The notes: generated by a model not told the origin, from the letters alone. A stretch of DNA of 64,000 nucleotides from CAVQJU01 sp963712905 (GCA_963712905.1 CAVQJU010000020.1:1-64000), one strand, 5' to 3'. Positions 28,080 to 38,237 are shown, numbered from the stretch's first letter. Numbers and translations are program-made.

Positions 28080-29335
28080 TTACCTCCGTCGCCCGCCGCC
28101 GCCACCGCCCGAGCGTGCGCGCGACGCGCCCACACTGGACGACCCACGCGGCTGCTGCTGCGGGCGGCGCTGCTGGTCGGCCGGCTGCTCGACGCGCCGC
28201 CGAAGGCGTTGCCGCTCCGGCTGGAACCCTGGCTGCTCGGGATGCTGCGATTGCCGACGCGATCGCCGCGCCGGCGCCCGCCGTGCCGCGGTTCGCGCCG
28301 GCGCTGTTCGTCGCCGGGCGACGCACCGGCACGATTCGCGCCGGCGGCAGGCTGTGTTCGCGCGGACGCGCCCGAATTCTGCCGGGCCGACGCCTGTCGC
28401 GTCGCCACCGAATCGCCCCGCGCCGTGCCGCCATAGCGGTTCGCGGTGTTGCGATCCGCGTACGGCGTGCCGCCGCGATGCGCCGGATTGTGATTCCAGC
28501 TGCCGCCGTACCGGTTGACGTTGTTGTAGCGGTTGTAGTGGTTCACATACCGGTTGTTCACGTTGATGTTGACGCTGCCGTAGCCCCATCGCGGACCGTA
28601 GCCCCAGCCGCCGCCCCAGAACGCGCCCATCGCGATGCCCACGCCGAACCCGATCGCGACGCCTGCCGCGTAGTAGCCAGGCGGCGGGTAGTAGATAGGC
28701 GGATACGGATAAATCGGCGGGCCGTAGACGACGACGGGGTTGTAGGCCGGGACGTAGATGACCTGCGGATTGGCCTGCTGGATGACGATGACTTCCTTGG
28801 TCTCGACCACCTGCGTCGTGACCTTCTGCTGCTCGGTGGTCTTCAGGTTCCCCTCATCGGTGGCCTTCTTTCGCATGCGCTGCACGGCGTCCATCACGTC
28901 CTTCTGCTGCGCGAGGAAGGCGTTGCCGAGGTCGGTCGTCCACTTGATGTCGTCGCCCAGGCGCTTGACGACGTCGGGCAGCGCGGCGAGCCCCTGGACG
29001 GCCGGATCCCAGTTTTCCTTCTCGACGGCGGCGGCCAGGGCCTCGCCCTTCAGGTCGGTGTGTTTGGCCAGCCACTGTTGCAGCTGGACGATTTCGAGCG
29101 GGTAGGTCGACGCGGCGAGCACCTGCGCCAGGAGCGGATCAGGATAGAGCGCGATTGGCGCGACCAGCGAATCGAGCTGGTCATTGGGAATCTTCACCAC
29201 CGCCGCTGTCGTCGTCGGCGTTGTCGCCTGGGCCTGTGGACGCGGCACGGCGGAAGCGATGTTCGGCGGCGTGAGGAGCGCGGCGCAGACCGCGGCGACG
29301 ACTCGCGTGCCGAGGCTCGCTCGTTTTGAGTTCAT
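28080..29335 (-). CDS. DUF3300 family exported protein, C-terminal frameshifts
   Basis: About 420 residues. A signal peptide (RASLGTRVVAAVCAALLTPP) is followed by the DUF3300 domain (LDSLVAPIALYPDPLLAQVL, NWDPAVQGLAALPDVVKRL, TTDLGNAFLAQQKDVMDAVQ), a Pro/Tyr-rich segment (PIYPYPPIYYPPPGYY), a Gly zipper-like stretch and an Asn/Arg/Gly/Ser-rich tail. The natural C-terminus (RSGGGGGGRRR, TAA 28080-28082) is in another frame than the body, so at least one shift lies near 28140. Function unknown; the low-complexity tail suggests a surface or envelope location. Confidence 0.75.
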
Positions 29336-29618
29336 GGAGAGGCCTTCCTGGCAGCGCGCCCGGTGGCCCGCTGCGTGACTTGGTCTCTAAGTATGCGCAG
29401 GTTGGACGGGTGGGACAAGGCGCCCCCGCGAGCGCCGAAACTGTAAGTCGTTGTTCCAAAACGGTTCGCTGTCTGGCGACCGAATGAACTAAACGGCACG
29501 CGACTGCACGGCAGCCCATCAATTTAAGTATCTGCACTGACAAAGAACGTTAGCGGGCAGCCCCCCTAAAGAAGGGCCGCGAGCAGCGATGGCGTGACGG
29601 TTGCCTGACGACAGCGCC
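29336..29618. other. Intergenic region between divergent exported-protein genes
   Basis: This 283-base gap separates the starts of the DUF3300 gene (-) and the subtilase gene (+), so promoters for both should be here. I see a degenerate GGACGGGTGGGACA repeat near 29405, related to one at 39524-39550, and a short CCCCCCTAAAGAAGGG element at 29563. No convincing -35/-10 pair or RNA gene was found. Confidence 0.4.
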
Positions 29619-31411
29619 ATGCGATTCAAGCTCCTCCGGTCTCAAGCAACGTTTCTATTCCTTGCCGTACTGACCGCGTGCGGCGACGGTGACCCACGCG
29701 CAACAGCCGCCAAGTGTGGTTTCCAAGCTGGACGCACGGCTCGCGGCGCGCGTCCGCGCCGGTGACTCAGGCTACGCAGCGCGTCATCATCCGGACGACC
29801 TCAAACGGGATCCCCGGGTTGAGCGATCGCATTGGAACACGCTGGTCATCCGGTGCTTCGCCGCTCATCCGAGCATCAATGCGCTGACGGCTCGCGTGCC
29901 TGTTGCGGCGCTCGAAGGCCTCTCCCGCCTTCCGTTCGTGATGTCCATCTCGATCGACGCCGTGGTGATCGCGGACGCAGTCGTCATCGGAAGATTCGAC
30001 GCTTCGAGGAACGCTCGGTCTGCCAGTCCAGTCTCCGACCGGTAATCGGGTGGGCGTTGCCGTGATCGACTCTGGTCTGGAGCCAGGGCCCGAGTTCGGT
30101 GACCGGATCGCCGGCTTCTACGATTTCACTCAGGACGGGAGTAGCCGCGTCGCCCTCGGACGATTACGGCCACGGCACTCACGTGGCCGGGCTGATCGCG
30201 GGCAGCGGGGACCTGTCGTCGGGGAAGCGTTACCGGGGAGTTGCGCCAAAGGCGCGGCTCGTTGCGCTCAAAGTTCTGGATCAAAACGGCGCGGGCAACA
30301 CCAGTGATGTGATCAGCGCGATCGAATTCGTGACGGCGAACAAGGACCGGCTTGGCGTCGACGTCATCAACTTGTCTCTCGGCCACCCCATTTACGAACC
30401 GGCGGCCACGGATCCGCTGGTCCAGGCAGTGGAAGCGGCCGTGCGCGCCGGCATCGTCGTCGTCGCGTGCCGGCGGCAACTACGGCGTCTCTTCTCTGAC
30501 GGGACTGCCAGGGTATGCAGGCATTCTGTCGCCAGGTAATGCACCCTCGGCAATTACCGTCGGATCGGTCAAGACGCTCGAGACGAACACACGCACCGAC
30601 GATCGCGTCGCAGCATATAGCTCCCGAGGACCGACATGGTACGACGGCATGGCCAAGCCCGATCTGGTCGCGCCCGGCCATGGTCTCGTCGCGGCGGCCG
30701 CGAAATCGAGCACGCTCTACACAGACAATCCGGCACTCAGGGTCGGCGACTCCTATCTGCGGCTCAGTGGTACGAGCATGGCGGCAGGAGTCGTCAGCGG
30801 AACTGTCGCGTTGATGATCGAGGCCAATCGAAGCGCGTTTCCGAACGCACCGCTGGCACCTAATGCGGTGAAGGCCATCCTTCAGTACACGTCGCTGCCG
30901 GTCCGCGATGAACAGGGCGTCGAGTACGACTATCTCACTCAGGGCACCGGCAGCGTCAATCCCGCTGGAGCGATCGAACTGGCCGCGCGCGTCGATCCAT
31001 CGATGCCCCTCGGGTCATGGTGGCTGACCAGCGGCGTGGACGAGTGGACCGTCATCGACGGTCAGATCCAGCCCTGGGCAGAGACCGTTGGCATGGGGCG
31101 ACGCGCTCAGCGAAGGCCCGGTGCTGTACTTCAACGAGCTGGCGTGGACGCAGAACATCGTCTGGGGCAGCAGCGACGACAACATTGTCTGGGGCAGCAG
31201 GCGACAACATCGTCTGGGGCAGCAGCGACGACAACATCGTCTGGGGCAGCAGCGACAACATCGTCTGGGGCAGCAACATCGTGTGGGGGAGCAGCCTGAT
31301 TGGCGCCTCGGATGGAACGTCCGTCTCGTGGGGAATGGCGGCGGACGTCCCGTCGCTGACGGTCTGGGGTGCGCTCGACGACAGCGGCAGGGTCGACCGG
31401 ATCGGTTCTGA
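29619..31411 (+). CDS. Subtilisin-like serine protease (S8) with NIVWGS repeats, several frameshifts
   Basis: ATG 29619 opens a lipoprotein-like leader (FLFLAVLTACGDG). After an inhibitor-like region (INALTARVPVAALEGLSRLP) the S8 triad is complete across frames: Asp in VGVAVIDSGLEP, His in DYGHGTHVAGLIAGS, Ser in LSGTSMAAGVVSGTVALM. The last 100 residues hold six NIVWGS units spaced by SSDD, SSD or nothing (31150-31295). Shifts near 29690, 30010, 30150, 30470, 31094 and 31197 are each repaired by one base. The end (TGA 31409-31411) depends on the last correction. It is predicted to be exported and membrane-anchored. Confidence 0.75.
31150..31295 (+). repeat. Tandem coding repeat for NIVWGS units
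   Basis: The core AACATCGTCTGGGGCAGCAG recurs about six times with 12-24-base steps, encoding NIVWGSSDD-type units at the C-terminus of the S8 protease. The copies are nearly identical at the base level, which points to recent duplication or slippage. A single extra G at about 31197 breaks the frame inside the array. Confidence 0.8.
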
Positions 31412-31460
31412 CTGTCGCCCTAGCAGGTTTCACATGCGCCGCTCAATCTCGATGAATGTC

Positions 31461-31470
31461 AGCGGAGGTG
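31461..31470 (+). promoter_or_regulatory. Shine-Dalgarno deciding the HD-GYP/GGDEF start
   Basis: AGCGGAGGTG is followed after five bases by GTG 31476. The upstream in-frame ATG codons at 31434 and 31452 have no such site, so GTG 31476 is preferred. Confidence 0.6.
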
Positions 31471-31475
31471 TTCCA

Positions 31476-33917
31476 GTGACGCGTCGTCCCCTCCACGGCC
31501 GGGCCTATGTGTACGCCATGATCGCGCTTGGAGCGGCAGTGATGGCCAGCTCCTTGTGGTCCGTGCAGTTCCCGCGGCCCGGGCTCTTTGCGGCTTTACT
31601 GGTGCTGTCGGTCATCAGTTCAGCGCTGAAGGTCGACATGCCGCTTGGGGCTGGGAAGCTCCTGCATCTCGCTCTCCTACGCAGTCGACTTCACCGCGCT
31701 GCTCCTCCTCGGCCCCGCCCCGACGATGCTGATTGCCATTTCCAGCGCCTGGTCGCAGTGCACCTTCAGGATGGGTGAACGCAACCCTGCGTACAAGACG
31801 CTGTTCAGCATGGCGACGCTGGTGATCAGTGTTGCTGCAGCGGGTACGACGTACACGTCCCTTGGAGGCACATACGGCACGTTGCCGGCGGCGCCGCTGC
31901 AGCCATTGATGGCCGCAGCGATGATCTATTTTCTCGTCAACTCGCTGGCTGTCGCGGCCGCCTTCGGGCTCTCGACACGTCGTGGCGTGTTGCGCGTCTG
32001 GCACGACAACTTCCTGTGGACGATCAGCAGCTATGTCGTCGGATCAATCGCTGCGGGCATCGCTGTCGAACTCTTCCACAGCGCCGGGCAGTGGCAGACG
32101 GCGCTCGCGTTCATTCCGCTGGGCCTGACCTATCGAACCTATCGCATCTACCTCAGACGCATTGCCGATGAGCAGCGGCGGGTTGCCGAGTGGACGCAGC
32201 TCCACCGCGACAGCACCGAGGTGCTCGCGCGCGCCATTCAAGCCAAGGACGCGGGCGGCAGTTGTCATGTGGAGCGTGTTCAGTATTACGCGGCGGCACT
32301 CGGCGCGCCAGCTCGAGCTGCCTGATCTCGATCGACAAGCGGTCGAGATCGCGGCGTTGCTCCACGACATCGGGAAACTTGCGGTGCCGGAGCACATCCT
32401 GTCCAAGCCCGGCCCGCTGACGCCGGACGAGCGGAAGAAGATGCAGCTGCACGCACAGATCGGCGCCGAGATCGTCAGCGCGGTGCCGTTCCCGTGCCCG
32501 GTCGCCCCGCTCATCCGCAGTCATCACGAGCGCTGGGACGGGATGGGCTATCCGTCCGGACTGTGCGGCGAACAGATCCCGCTCGGTGCGCGAATACTCT
32601 CTGTCGTCGATTGCTTCGACGCGGTCACCTCCGAGCGTCCGTACCGGCCAGCCCTCTCGGCAGACGCGGCGATCCGCATGATTCAGGAAGAGGCCGGCAA
32701 GGCATTCGATCCCGCGATCGTCGCCGAATTCACCAGGCTGGTGCCGATGCTCACTCCACCGACGAACGATGGCTTCCTACGGCGGATTCCTCGCTCGAAG
32801 GAACCTGCGAGCCACGACCTTCCCACCGACGGTGGGGAGCGATTTGGCGCCGATGCGTTTGCCGAGATCGCGTCGGCAAACCGCGAGACATACGCGTTGT
32901 ATGAAATCGCGCAGTCGATGGGTCGAAGCATGAGCCTGACCGAGACGATGACGCTCGTCAGCGCGAAGCTCAGCGCGCTCGTGCCGTTCTCGACGTGTGC
33001 GCTGTTCGTGCGGCGCGGAGACGAGGATTTGCGCTGCAGATTCTGCCATCGGCCTGCACGCCGACCTGTTGGAGAATGCGTCGATCGCGGAGGGCAACGG
33101 ATTGAGTGGGTGGGTGGCGCGCCATCGCCGGCCGCTTGTCAACGGGTTGCCGAGCGTGGAGTTCAGCGCGGCGGGGGCATTCGCCGCCGACTTCCAGCTG
33201 CAGTCCGCTCTGGTCTGCCCGTTGACTGTCGCGGACGACGTGATCGGCACGATCGTCGTCTTTCATCACGACAGCGAATCGTACACGGAAGACCACCGCC
33301 GCGTGCTCGATCAGGTGGCCCATCAGGCGGCGTCAGTCGTACACAACGCGCTCGTGTTCGAGCGCACCCAGGAACAGGCATTCAAAGATGGCCTGACCGG
33401 ACTCGCCAACCCGCGCGCGCTGCAGTTTCAGGTCGCGCGAGAGCTGGGACGCGCCCGCCGGACGTCCTCTCAGTTCTCGCTCGTTCTGCTGGATCTCGAC
33501 GACTTCAAGATCATCAACGACGAGTATGGGCACCTCGCCGGCGATCGTGCGCTGCAGGAGGTCGCCAGGGTGCTGCAGCAGACGACCCGGCCGTACGATA
33601 CGTGCATCCGGTACGGAGGCGACGAATTCGTCGTCCTGCTTTCGTCGTGCGGCCGCCCCGAAGCCGAGGAGCGTCGCCGCCGGTTGCAGGAGGCCGTTGC
33701 GGCAATCTCGCTGCACGCGGAGGATGGCCGTGAAATAGCATTACGCGTGAGCGCCGGAGCCAGCGTCTTTCCCGAGGATGGCGAAACGTACGAACGGCTG
33801 TTGGCACGAGCCGATCGGAGGATGTACCGGAACAAAGCCGAGTCGAAGGCGCCACGGCCGCTGCGGCTTAGCGCCGGCCGGGACAACGTTGCTCGTCTGC
33901 GACATCCTGTCGCGTGA
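31476..33917 (+). CDS. Membrane HD-GYP / GAF / GGDEF cyclic-di-GMP protein, three frameshifts
   Basis: About five to six N-terminal membrane segments (VYAMIALGAAVMASSLWSV through TISSYVVGSIAAGIAVELF) precede an HD-GYP domain: CHVERVQYYA, HDIGKLAVPEHIL, HAQIGAEIV, HHERWDGMGYPSGL. A GAF domain follows (about 32930-33350), then GGDEF with RYGGDEFVVLL intact and an RPYD inhibitory I-site five residues before it. So it should have both a c-di-GMP phosphodiesterase and a product-inhibited diguanylate cyclase. HD-GYP before GGDEF is the reverse of the more usual order. Shifts near 31670, 32310 and 33045 are each one base. Confidence 0.8.
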
Positions 33918-33946
33918 CGAGCCGCAACAAGCTCAAAGCCGCTCGA

Positions 33947-34291
33947 CTATCGGGCGAGCAGGGCAAAGCCGCCGGCCAGAACCGACACGACTGCCGCCGA
34001 GATGGTTCCCACGAGCAGCCAACGGCTGCGCGCCTCGATCACCTCGACCGCCGTAGTCAGCGCCGCGACCTGCGCGGTGACCCGTGTGAGCAATTCCGCG
34101 GTTTCACGGTCGCGTTGCTCGAGCAGCGCGATTCGATCGGCAAGCGCCTGAACGTCGCTGTGAGACGCCGCAGCCGGGCGGCGCGTTGTCTTCGACACGA
34201 GTTCGTCCGCCGAGCGCAGGATAGAGGGCGCGTTCGCCAGGATCGTGTCCCAGGGAATCGCCTTCAGTGCGAAGAGCCATGGAATGCCCAT
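33947..34291 (-). CDS. Small membrane protein with coiled coil, unknown
   Basis: 114 residues. The middle (ALADRIALLEQRDRETAELLTRVTAQVAALTTAVEVIEAR) is heptad-like coiled coil, and the end (LLVGTISAAVVSVLAGGFALL) is a single membrane helix. I recognise no family. The topology is that of a small tail-anchored protein. It is 14 bases downstream of the GIY-YIG gene on the same strand. Confidence 0.6.
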   Translation of the reverse strand: MGIPWLFALKAIPWDTILANAPSILRSADELVSKTTRRPAAASHSDVQALADRIALLEQRDRETAELLTRVTAQVAALTTAVEVIEARSRWLLVGTISAAVVSVLAGGFALLAR

Positions 34292-34305
34292 GCGACTAGC
34301 CTAAG

Positions 34306-34584
34306 CTACTTGCGACGCACGCTACGAGCCCTGAGCGTTGCGAGATCACCGGCGATCAGCGCTTCTTTCTTGGCCCTCGTACAGCGTTTCAACTGACGCT
34401 CTCGCAAGATCGCGGCGTCGAGTAGATCGTAACGTTCGGAGTACACCATTTTTACGGGCCGTCGTTCCGAAGTGTATCTGGAGCCCCTGCCTTCGTTGTG
34501 AGTACGTTCGCGGGCGTAGATGCTGTCGGTATGGCCGATGTAAAGGGTACTGTCCGAACAGCGAACGATGTAAACCCACGGCAT
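34306..34584 (-). CDS. GIY-YIG nuclease-domain protein (YhbQ/UPF0213-like)
   Basis: 92 residues. The signature is VYIVRCSDSTLYIGHT (the GIY/YIG positions are VYI...YIG), then ERTHNEGRGSRYT and an Arg/Glu-containing RERQLKRCTRAKKEALI. Stand-alone GIY-YIG proteins of this size are widespread; some nick DNA, most are uncharacterised. Confidence 0.85.
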   Translation of the reverse strand: MPWVYIVRCSDSTLYIGHTDSIYARERTHNEGRGSRYTSERRPVKMVYSERYDLLDAAILRERQLKRCTRAKKEALIAGDLATLRARSVRRK

Positions 34585-34610
34585 CCAGACGACGATGCCA
34601 TCGTCCGCTG

Positions 34611-34730
34611 AATCAGAACAAGCGGGTGCCCTTCGACTCGCTTCGCTCGCTCAGGGCATTCGACGTGTCAGATGGCCCGCCATGAGCGAGCCTGCCGGCT
34701 CGCCGAAGGCGGTTCGGCAGGCGAGTCGAA
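34611..34730. repeat. Interspersed GC-rich inverted-repeat segment
   Basis: The segment next to tRNA-Leu has TTCGACTCGCTTCGCTCGCT and, 60 bases on, its partial complement ending GGCGAGTCGAATGG, with an inner CTGCCGGCTCGCCGAA / TTCGGCAGGCGAG pair. It can fold into a long hairpin. It looks like a REP/MITE-type interspersed element; there is no ORF in it. Confidence 0.45.
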
Positions 34731-34817
34731 TGGTGCGGAAGCGGGGATTCGAACCCCGACGGTATTGCTACCGCCAGCCCCTCAAGCTGGTGCGTCTGCC
34801 AGTTCCGCCACTTCCGC
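34731..34817 (-). tRNA. tRNA-Leu (anticodon GAG)
   Basis: On the minus strand the gene runs GCGGAAGTGGCGGAACTGGC ... to TTCCGCA with encoded CCA (34731-34733). The anticodon stem CCAGC/GCTGG encloses loop TTGAGGG, giving GAG. The long variable arm GCGGTAGCAATACCGT and the T arm GGGGTTCGAATCCCC are class II leucine features. Acceptor stem GCGGAAG/CTTCCGC pairs fully. Confidence 0.93.
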
Positions 34818-34881
34818 GATAGAGGGCGAACCGATCGAGTATATGGCAGAAGCCGGACGCCGACAACGGCGCCGGGACGCG

Positions 34882-35844
34882 CTACTTGACGACGCCGTAC
34901 TTCCGGGCCCGCGAGAGCCACTCGGCCTGGTCGATCAGCCTGGCCGACACGTCCCGCGGCAGTCGCCACTTGGCCGCCTCGTCGAACGGACCGCCCTTCG
35001 CTTTCATCTCCTTCAGCGCGATGTACATCGCGCCGATGCCGATGTCGTCGATATGGTAGAAGGCCATGTCCACGCCCTTCGCATGCCATTCGGCGGCGGG
35101 CCCGCTCGAGCCGATCATCAGCGGCTTCTTCAGCGCGGCCTTCGCGCGCTGCTGCTGATCCAGCGTGAACCCGTTGATGAAGAACGCGTCGGCGCCCGCG
35201 TCGGATAGAGCGGCCAGCAGGTCGAGCGTGTCCGCCTCGGTGTAGCCCTTCGCCGGCCGGTCGCTTCGCGCCATGATCATCGTGCTCCGGTCCCGGCGGG
35301 CGTCCACCGCCGCCTTGATCCGGCCCACCATGACGTCCTTCGGCGCCATCGCCACACCCTTGCCGCCGTACTCGCTCTCGGGTCCCGTCGAGTCCTCGAG
35401 CATGATGACCGCCGCGCCGCCCCGCTCCAGTTGTTCAACGGTGCGATATGTCGTCAACGGGCTGCCGCCCCCGTTCTCGCCGTCGGCGACGATGGGCAGG
35501 TCGGTGTTCGACATCACGTGGGTTTCGTAGTCGATGACTTCCTTGACCGTCTGGACGCTGGTGTTCGGCAAGGCGTTTCTCGCCGCCATGCCGCTGCCGC
35601 CCATGAACCCGCCGTGGAAGCCCTCCAGCTCGCACAACCGGGCCAGCATGATGCTTTCCACGACCGGGAGCAGAAGGGGCTGACCGGTGGCCAGGGCGGC
35701 GCGAAATCGTGCCGCCTTGCTCATCGGCGCCGTGCCGGCCTGACCCTGAGCTTGCGCGGCCGCAATCTCGGGAAGAACGAGGCCGGTCGCCGCCAGCCCG
35801 GCGCCCTTGATGAATCCCCGCCTGCTCTGATCTTCGTTGGACAT
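34882..35844 (-). CDS. Tat-exported isocitrate lyase/PEP mutase-superfamily protein
   Basis: 320 residues. The N-terminus SRRGFIKGAGLAATGLVLP is a twin-arginine signal, so this normally cytoplasmic enzyme fold should be exported folded. The (beta/alpha)8 motifs are LPVVESIMLARLCELEGF, LPIVADGENGGG (metal site; DGEN where family members have DxDxG) and AAVIMLEDS. The Lys-Lys-Cys-Gly-His loop of isocitrate lyase is absent, so it is closer to the PEP mutase/oxaloacetate hydrolase side. Substrate unknown. Confidence 0.75.
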   Translation of the reverse strand: MSNEDQSRRGFIKGAGLAATGLVLPEIAAAQAQGQAGTAPMSKAARFRAALATGQPLLLPVVESIMLARLCELEGFHGGFMGGSGMAARNALPNTSVQTVKEVIDYETHVMSNTDLPIVADGENGGGSPLTTYRTVEQLERGGAAVIMLEDSTGPESEYGGKGVAMAPKDVMVGRIKAAVDARRDRSTMIMARSDRPAKGYTEADTLDLLAALSDAGADAFFINGFTLDQQQRAKAALKKPLMIGSSGPAAEWHAKGVDMAFYHIDDIGIGAMYIALKEMKAKGGPFDEAAKWRLPRDVSARLIDQAEWLSRARKYGVVK

Positions 35845-35925
35845 GTCGGTCTCCGGCCCGAATGATAGCCCCTCCCGGCGCTTGCCGCGCTCGCGATCGT
35901 CTCCACGAGCACGGCGCGCCGCCCG

Positions 35926-36384
35926 TCAGGTCGGTGCGACGCGCGATGTCGCCGCCGCCGTGCGGCCGTCTGTCAGGGTGACGGTCACGGTGACCTGCAG
36001 CTCGTCGCTCACCGCCGCCGGGTTGTCGAACGTCACGCCGACTCCGACCGTCAACGTGCCCGAACCGGGCACGGACGCGTTGGCGAGTCCCACGCTCGCG
36101 TTCGGGATCCGGTTCTGGCCGAGATCGGTCCTGCGCGTGACGTTGCGGACGACGGCCTCGACCGACGCAACCGTACCGCCGCGACCGGTCGGATCGGCGA
36201 TGCCGACGCTGACGTCGGCCGTCTGCCACGAGAGGGGCGGCTGCTGGCACGTTGTGCACGTCACGGTGCGCGACGGCACCGTTGCCGGGAGAGACGCGGT
36301 CAGCTGTGATGACGGCGATGGGGAAGTCGAGCCTCCGCACGCGATCGCCGCGGCCATCAGGATCACGGACGTCAGACGCTTCAT
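35926..36384 (-). CDS. Small lipoprotein, unknown
   Basis: 152 residues from ATG 36384. The leader KRLTSVILMAAAIACGG has a lipobox ending at Cys16. The mature part is Thr/Val/Ser-rich and reads like a beta-sandwich (ELQVTVTVTLTDGRTAA) with a CTTCQQPP pair near residue 45. No family is recognised. It is divergent from the 5'-nucleotidase gene (86-base gap). Confidence 0.6.
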   Translation of the reverse strand: MKRLTSVILMAAAIACGGSTSPSPSSQLTASLPATVPSRTVTCTTCQQPPLSWQTADVSVGIADPTGRGGTVASVEAVVRNVTRRTDLGQNRIPNASVGLANASVPGSGTLTVGVGVTFDNPAAVSDELQVTVTVTLTDGRTAAATSRVAPT

Positions 36385-36470
36385 GCTTGAATCTTCTTGC
36401 AAGAACCGTGCATCACGGCGCGAGACGCGGACCGCTGAGGCGGCTGGCTGAGCAATGCGGTATCGTGTTT

Positions 36471-38237
36471 ATGATGCCGCGCGTCCCTGTCACGCTGCTC
36501 GCCGTGTTCGTCGCCGCCTGCACGAGCGGCGCGCGCCCGCCGTCCACCACCGCGCCGCCGACTCCGTCCGCTCGAACCGTCACCCTCTCCATCGTCGGCA
36601 CCAACGACCTGCACGGCGGCATCCTCCAGCGGGAAGATCGCGGTGGCCTCGCGCTGCTCGGAGGCTACCTCGCTAACCTGCGCGCGGCCCGGGCAAGAGA
36701 CGGCGGAGCAGTGCTGCTCATCGACGGCGGCGACATGTTCCAGGGCACGCTCGAGTCGAACCTCACCGAGGGCTCGGCCGTCGTTGCTGCCTACAACGCG
36801 CTCGGTTACGCTGCGGCCGCCATCGGGAACCACGAATTCGACTTCGGCCCGGCCGGGCCTGCGTCGACGCCGCAGCGGCCGGACGACGATCCCCGAGGCG
36901 CGTTGAAGGCGCGCGCGGCCCAGGCGTCGTTTCCGTTTCTCGCGGCGAACCTGATCGATGTCGCGACGGGCCGGCCGGTGGCCTTTCCAAACGTGAAGCC
37001 ATCCACCGTGGTCACCGCGGCAGGCGTGCGAGTCGGCATCGTCGGCGTCCTGACGACCAGGGCGCTGGTCACGACGATCGCCGCCAACGTCCGCGGCCTT
37101 CGGGTCGCGCCGCTCGCGGAGACGATCGAAGCCGAAGCAAGGCGGCTGAGGGCCGGCGGGGCGACCGTCATCGTTGCGGCCGCGCACGCCGGCGGCTCGT
37201 GCACGGAGTTCTCGAACCCGCGCGATCTATCGTCCTGCGACATGACCGACGACATCATCCCGGTCGCGCAGGCGCTGCCGCATGGGCTCGTCGATGTCAT
37301 CGTGGCGGGCCACACGCACCTGTCGATGGGCCATCAGGTTCAGGACATCGCGATCTCCGAGGCCTACTCCGCCGGCAGGGCTTTCGGCCGCATCGACGTC
37401 ATCGTCGATGCCGTGACGAAGCAGGTCGTCGAACGCCGGAGCTTCGCTCCGCGCGACCTGTGCGCGCGCGTGGATCCAGGCACGACGCGCTGCGACCCCG
37501 GCGGCGCGAGCGCGTCTCGCGTGACCGCCGAGTACGAAGGCGTAGCTGTGAAGCCGGACCTACGAATCGAAAAGGTCATCGAACCGGGCGTCAAGGCCGC
37601 GGTCGCGCAGAAGGCGATGCCTGTTGGCATCACGATCGCGACGCCGATCCGCCGCGCGACGGGAAAAGGCGAGTCGGCGCTTGGAAATCTGGTGGAGGCG
37701 GCGTATCTCGCCGCGATGCCTGGCGCTGATGTCGTCATCAACAACACTGACGGCGCGCTTCGCTCGGACCTGCCGGCCGGGCCGCTGACCTACGGCGCGG
37801 TCTTCGAGACAATGCCGTTCGACAACCGCCTGGTGGCGTTCCCGCTGAGCGGCGCCGACGTTCGCCGTCTGGCGACGACGTGGGTTCGCAACCGTTTCCC
37901 GGCGCTTCCGGGCCTGGCCGGCCTGCGCGCTCGCGTGGCGTGCAAGGGGAGCGCGCTCGAGGTCGCGTTGTTGAGGCCGGACAACGTCCCGATCAGGGAC
38001 GACGAGCGGCTGCTCGTCGCGACGCCGGACTTCCTGGCGACCGGCGGCGACCGGGTCTTCGAATCGGTCATGCCGTCAGGCGGTTTCGCCATCGAGCGCG
38101 ACGCCGGCGCCGTCCGTGATGTGATCGTCGACGCGTTGAACCGGCGCGGCGGAATCCTGCGCGAGGATCAGCTGGTCGATCCGGCGAATCCACACTGGGT
38201 TCTGCCGGGACCGCGGCCCGTGACGTGCGGAGGGTGA
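36471..38237 (+). CDS. 5'-nucleotidase/metallophosphatase lipoprotein (UshA-like)
   Basis: 588 residues. The leader MMPRVPVTLLAVFVAACTS ends in a lipobox. The metallophosphatase motifs are IVGTNDLHG, LLIDGGDMFQGT, AIGNHEFDFG, VAAAHAGG and VAGHTHLS; the C-terminal substrate domain has NNTDGALRSDLPAGPLTYG and TMPFDNRLVAFPLSG. It dephosphorylates nucleotides or related esters in the periplasm or at the outer membrane. ATG 36474 is an equal start. Confidence 0.85.
   Translation: MMPRVPVTLLAVFVAACTSGARPPSTTAPPTPSARTVTLSIVGTNDLHGGILQREDRGGLALLGGYLANLRAARARDGGAVLLIDGGDMFQGTLESNLTEGSAVVAAYNALGYAAAAIGNHEFDFGPAGPASTPQRPDDDPRGALKARAAQASFPFLAANLIDVATGRPVAFPNVKPSTVVTAAGVRVGIVGVLTTRALVTTIAANVRGLRVAPLAETIEAEARRLRAGGATVIVAAAHAGGSCTEFSNPRDLSSCDMTDDIIPVAQALPHGLVDVIVAGHTHLSMGHQVQDIAISEAYSAGRAFGRIDVIVDAVTKQVVERRSFAPRDLCARVDPGTTRCDPGGASASRVTAEYEGVAVKPDLRIEKVIEPGVKAAVAQKAMPVGITIATPIRRATGKGESALGNLVEAAYLAAMPGADVVINNTDGALRSDLPAGPLTYGAVFETMPFDNRLVAFPLSGADVRRLATTWVRNRFPALPGLAGLRARVACKGSALEVALLRPDNVPIRDDERLLVATPDFLATGGDRVFESVMPSGGFAIERDAGAVRDVIVDALNRRGGILREDQLVDPANPHWVLPGPRPVTCGG

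Noticed and set aside
31150..31295. CRISPR-like array
   Set aside because: Units are coding, spacing is 0-6 bases, and no cas gene is near.
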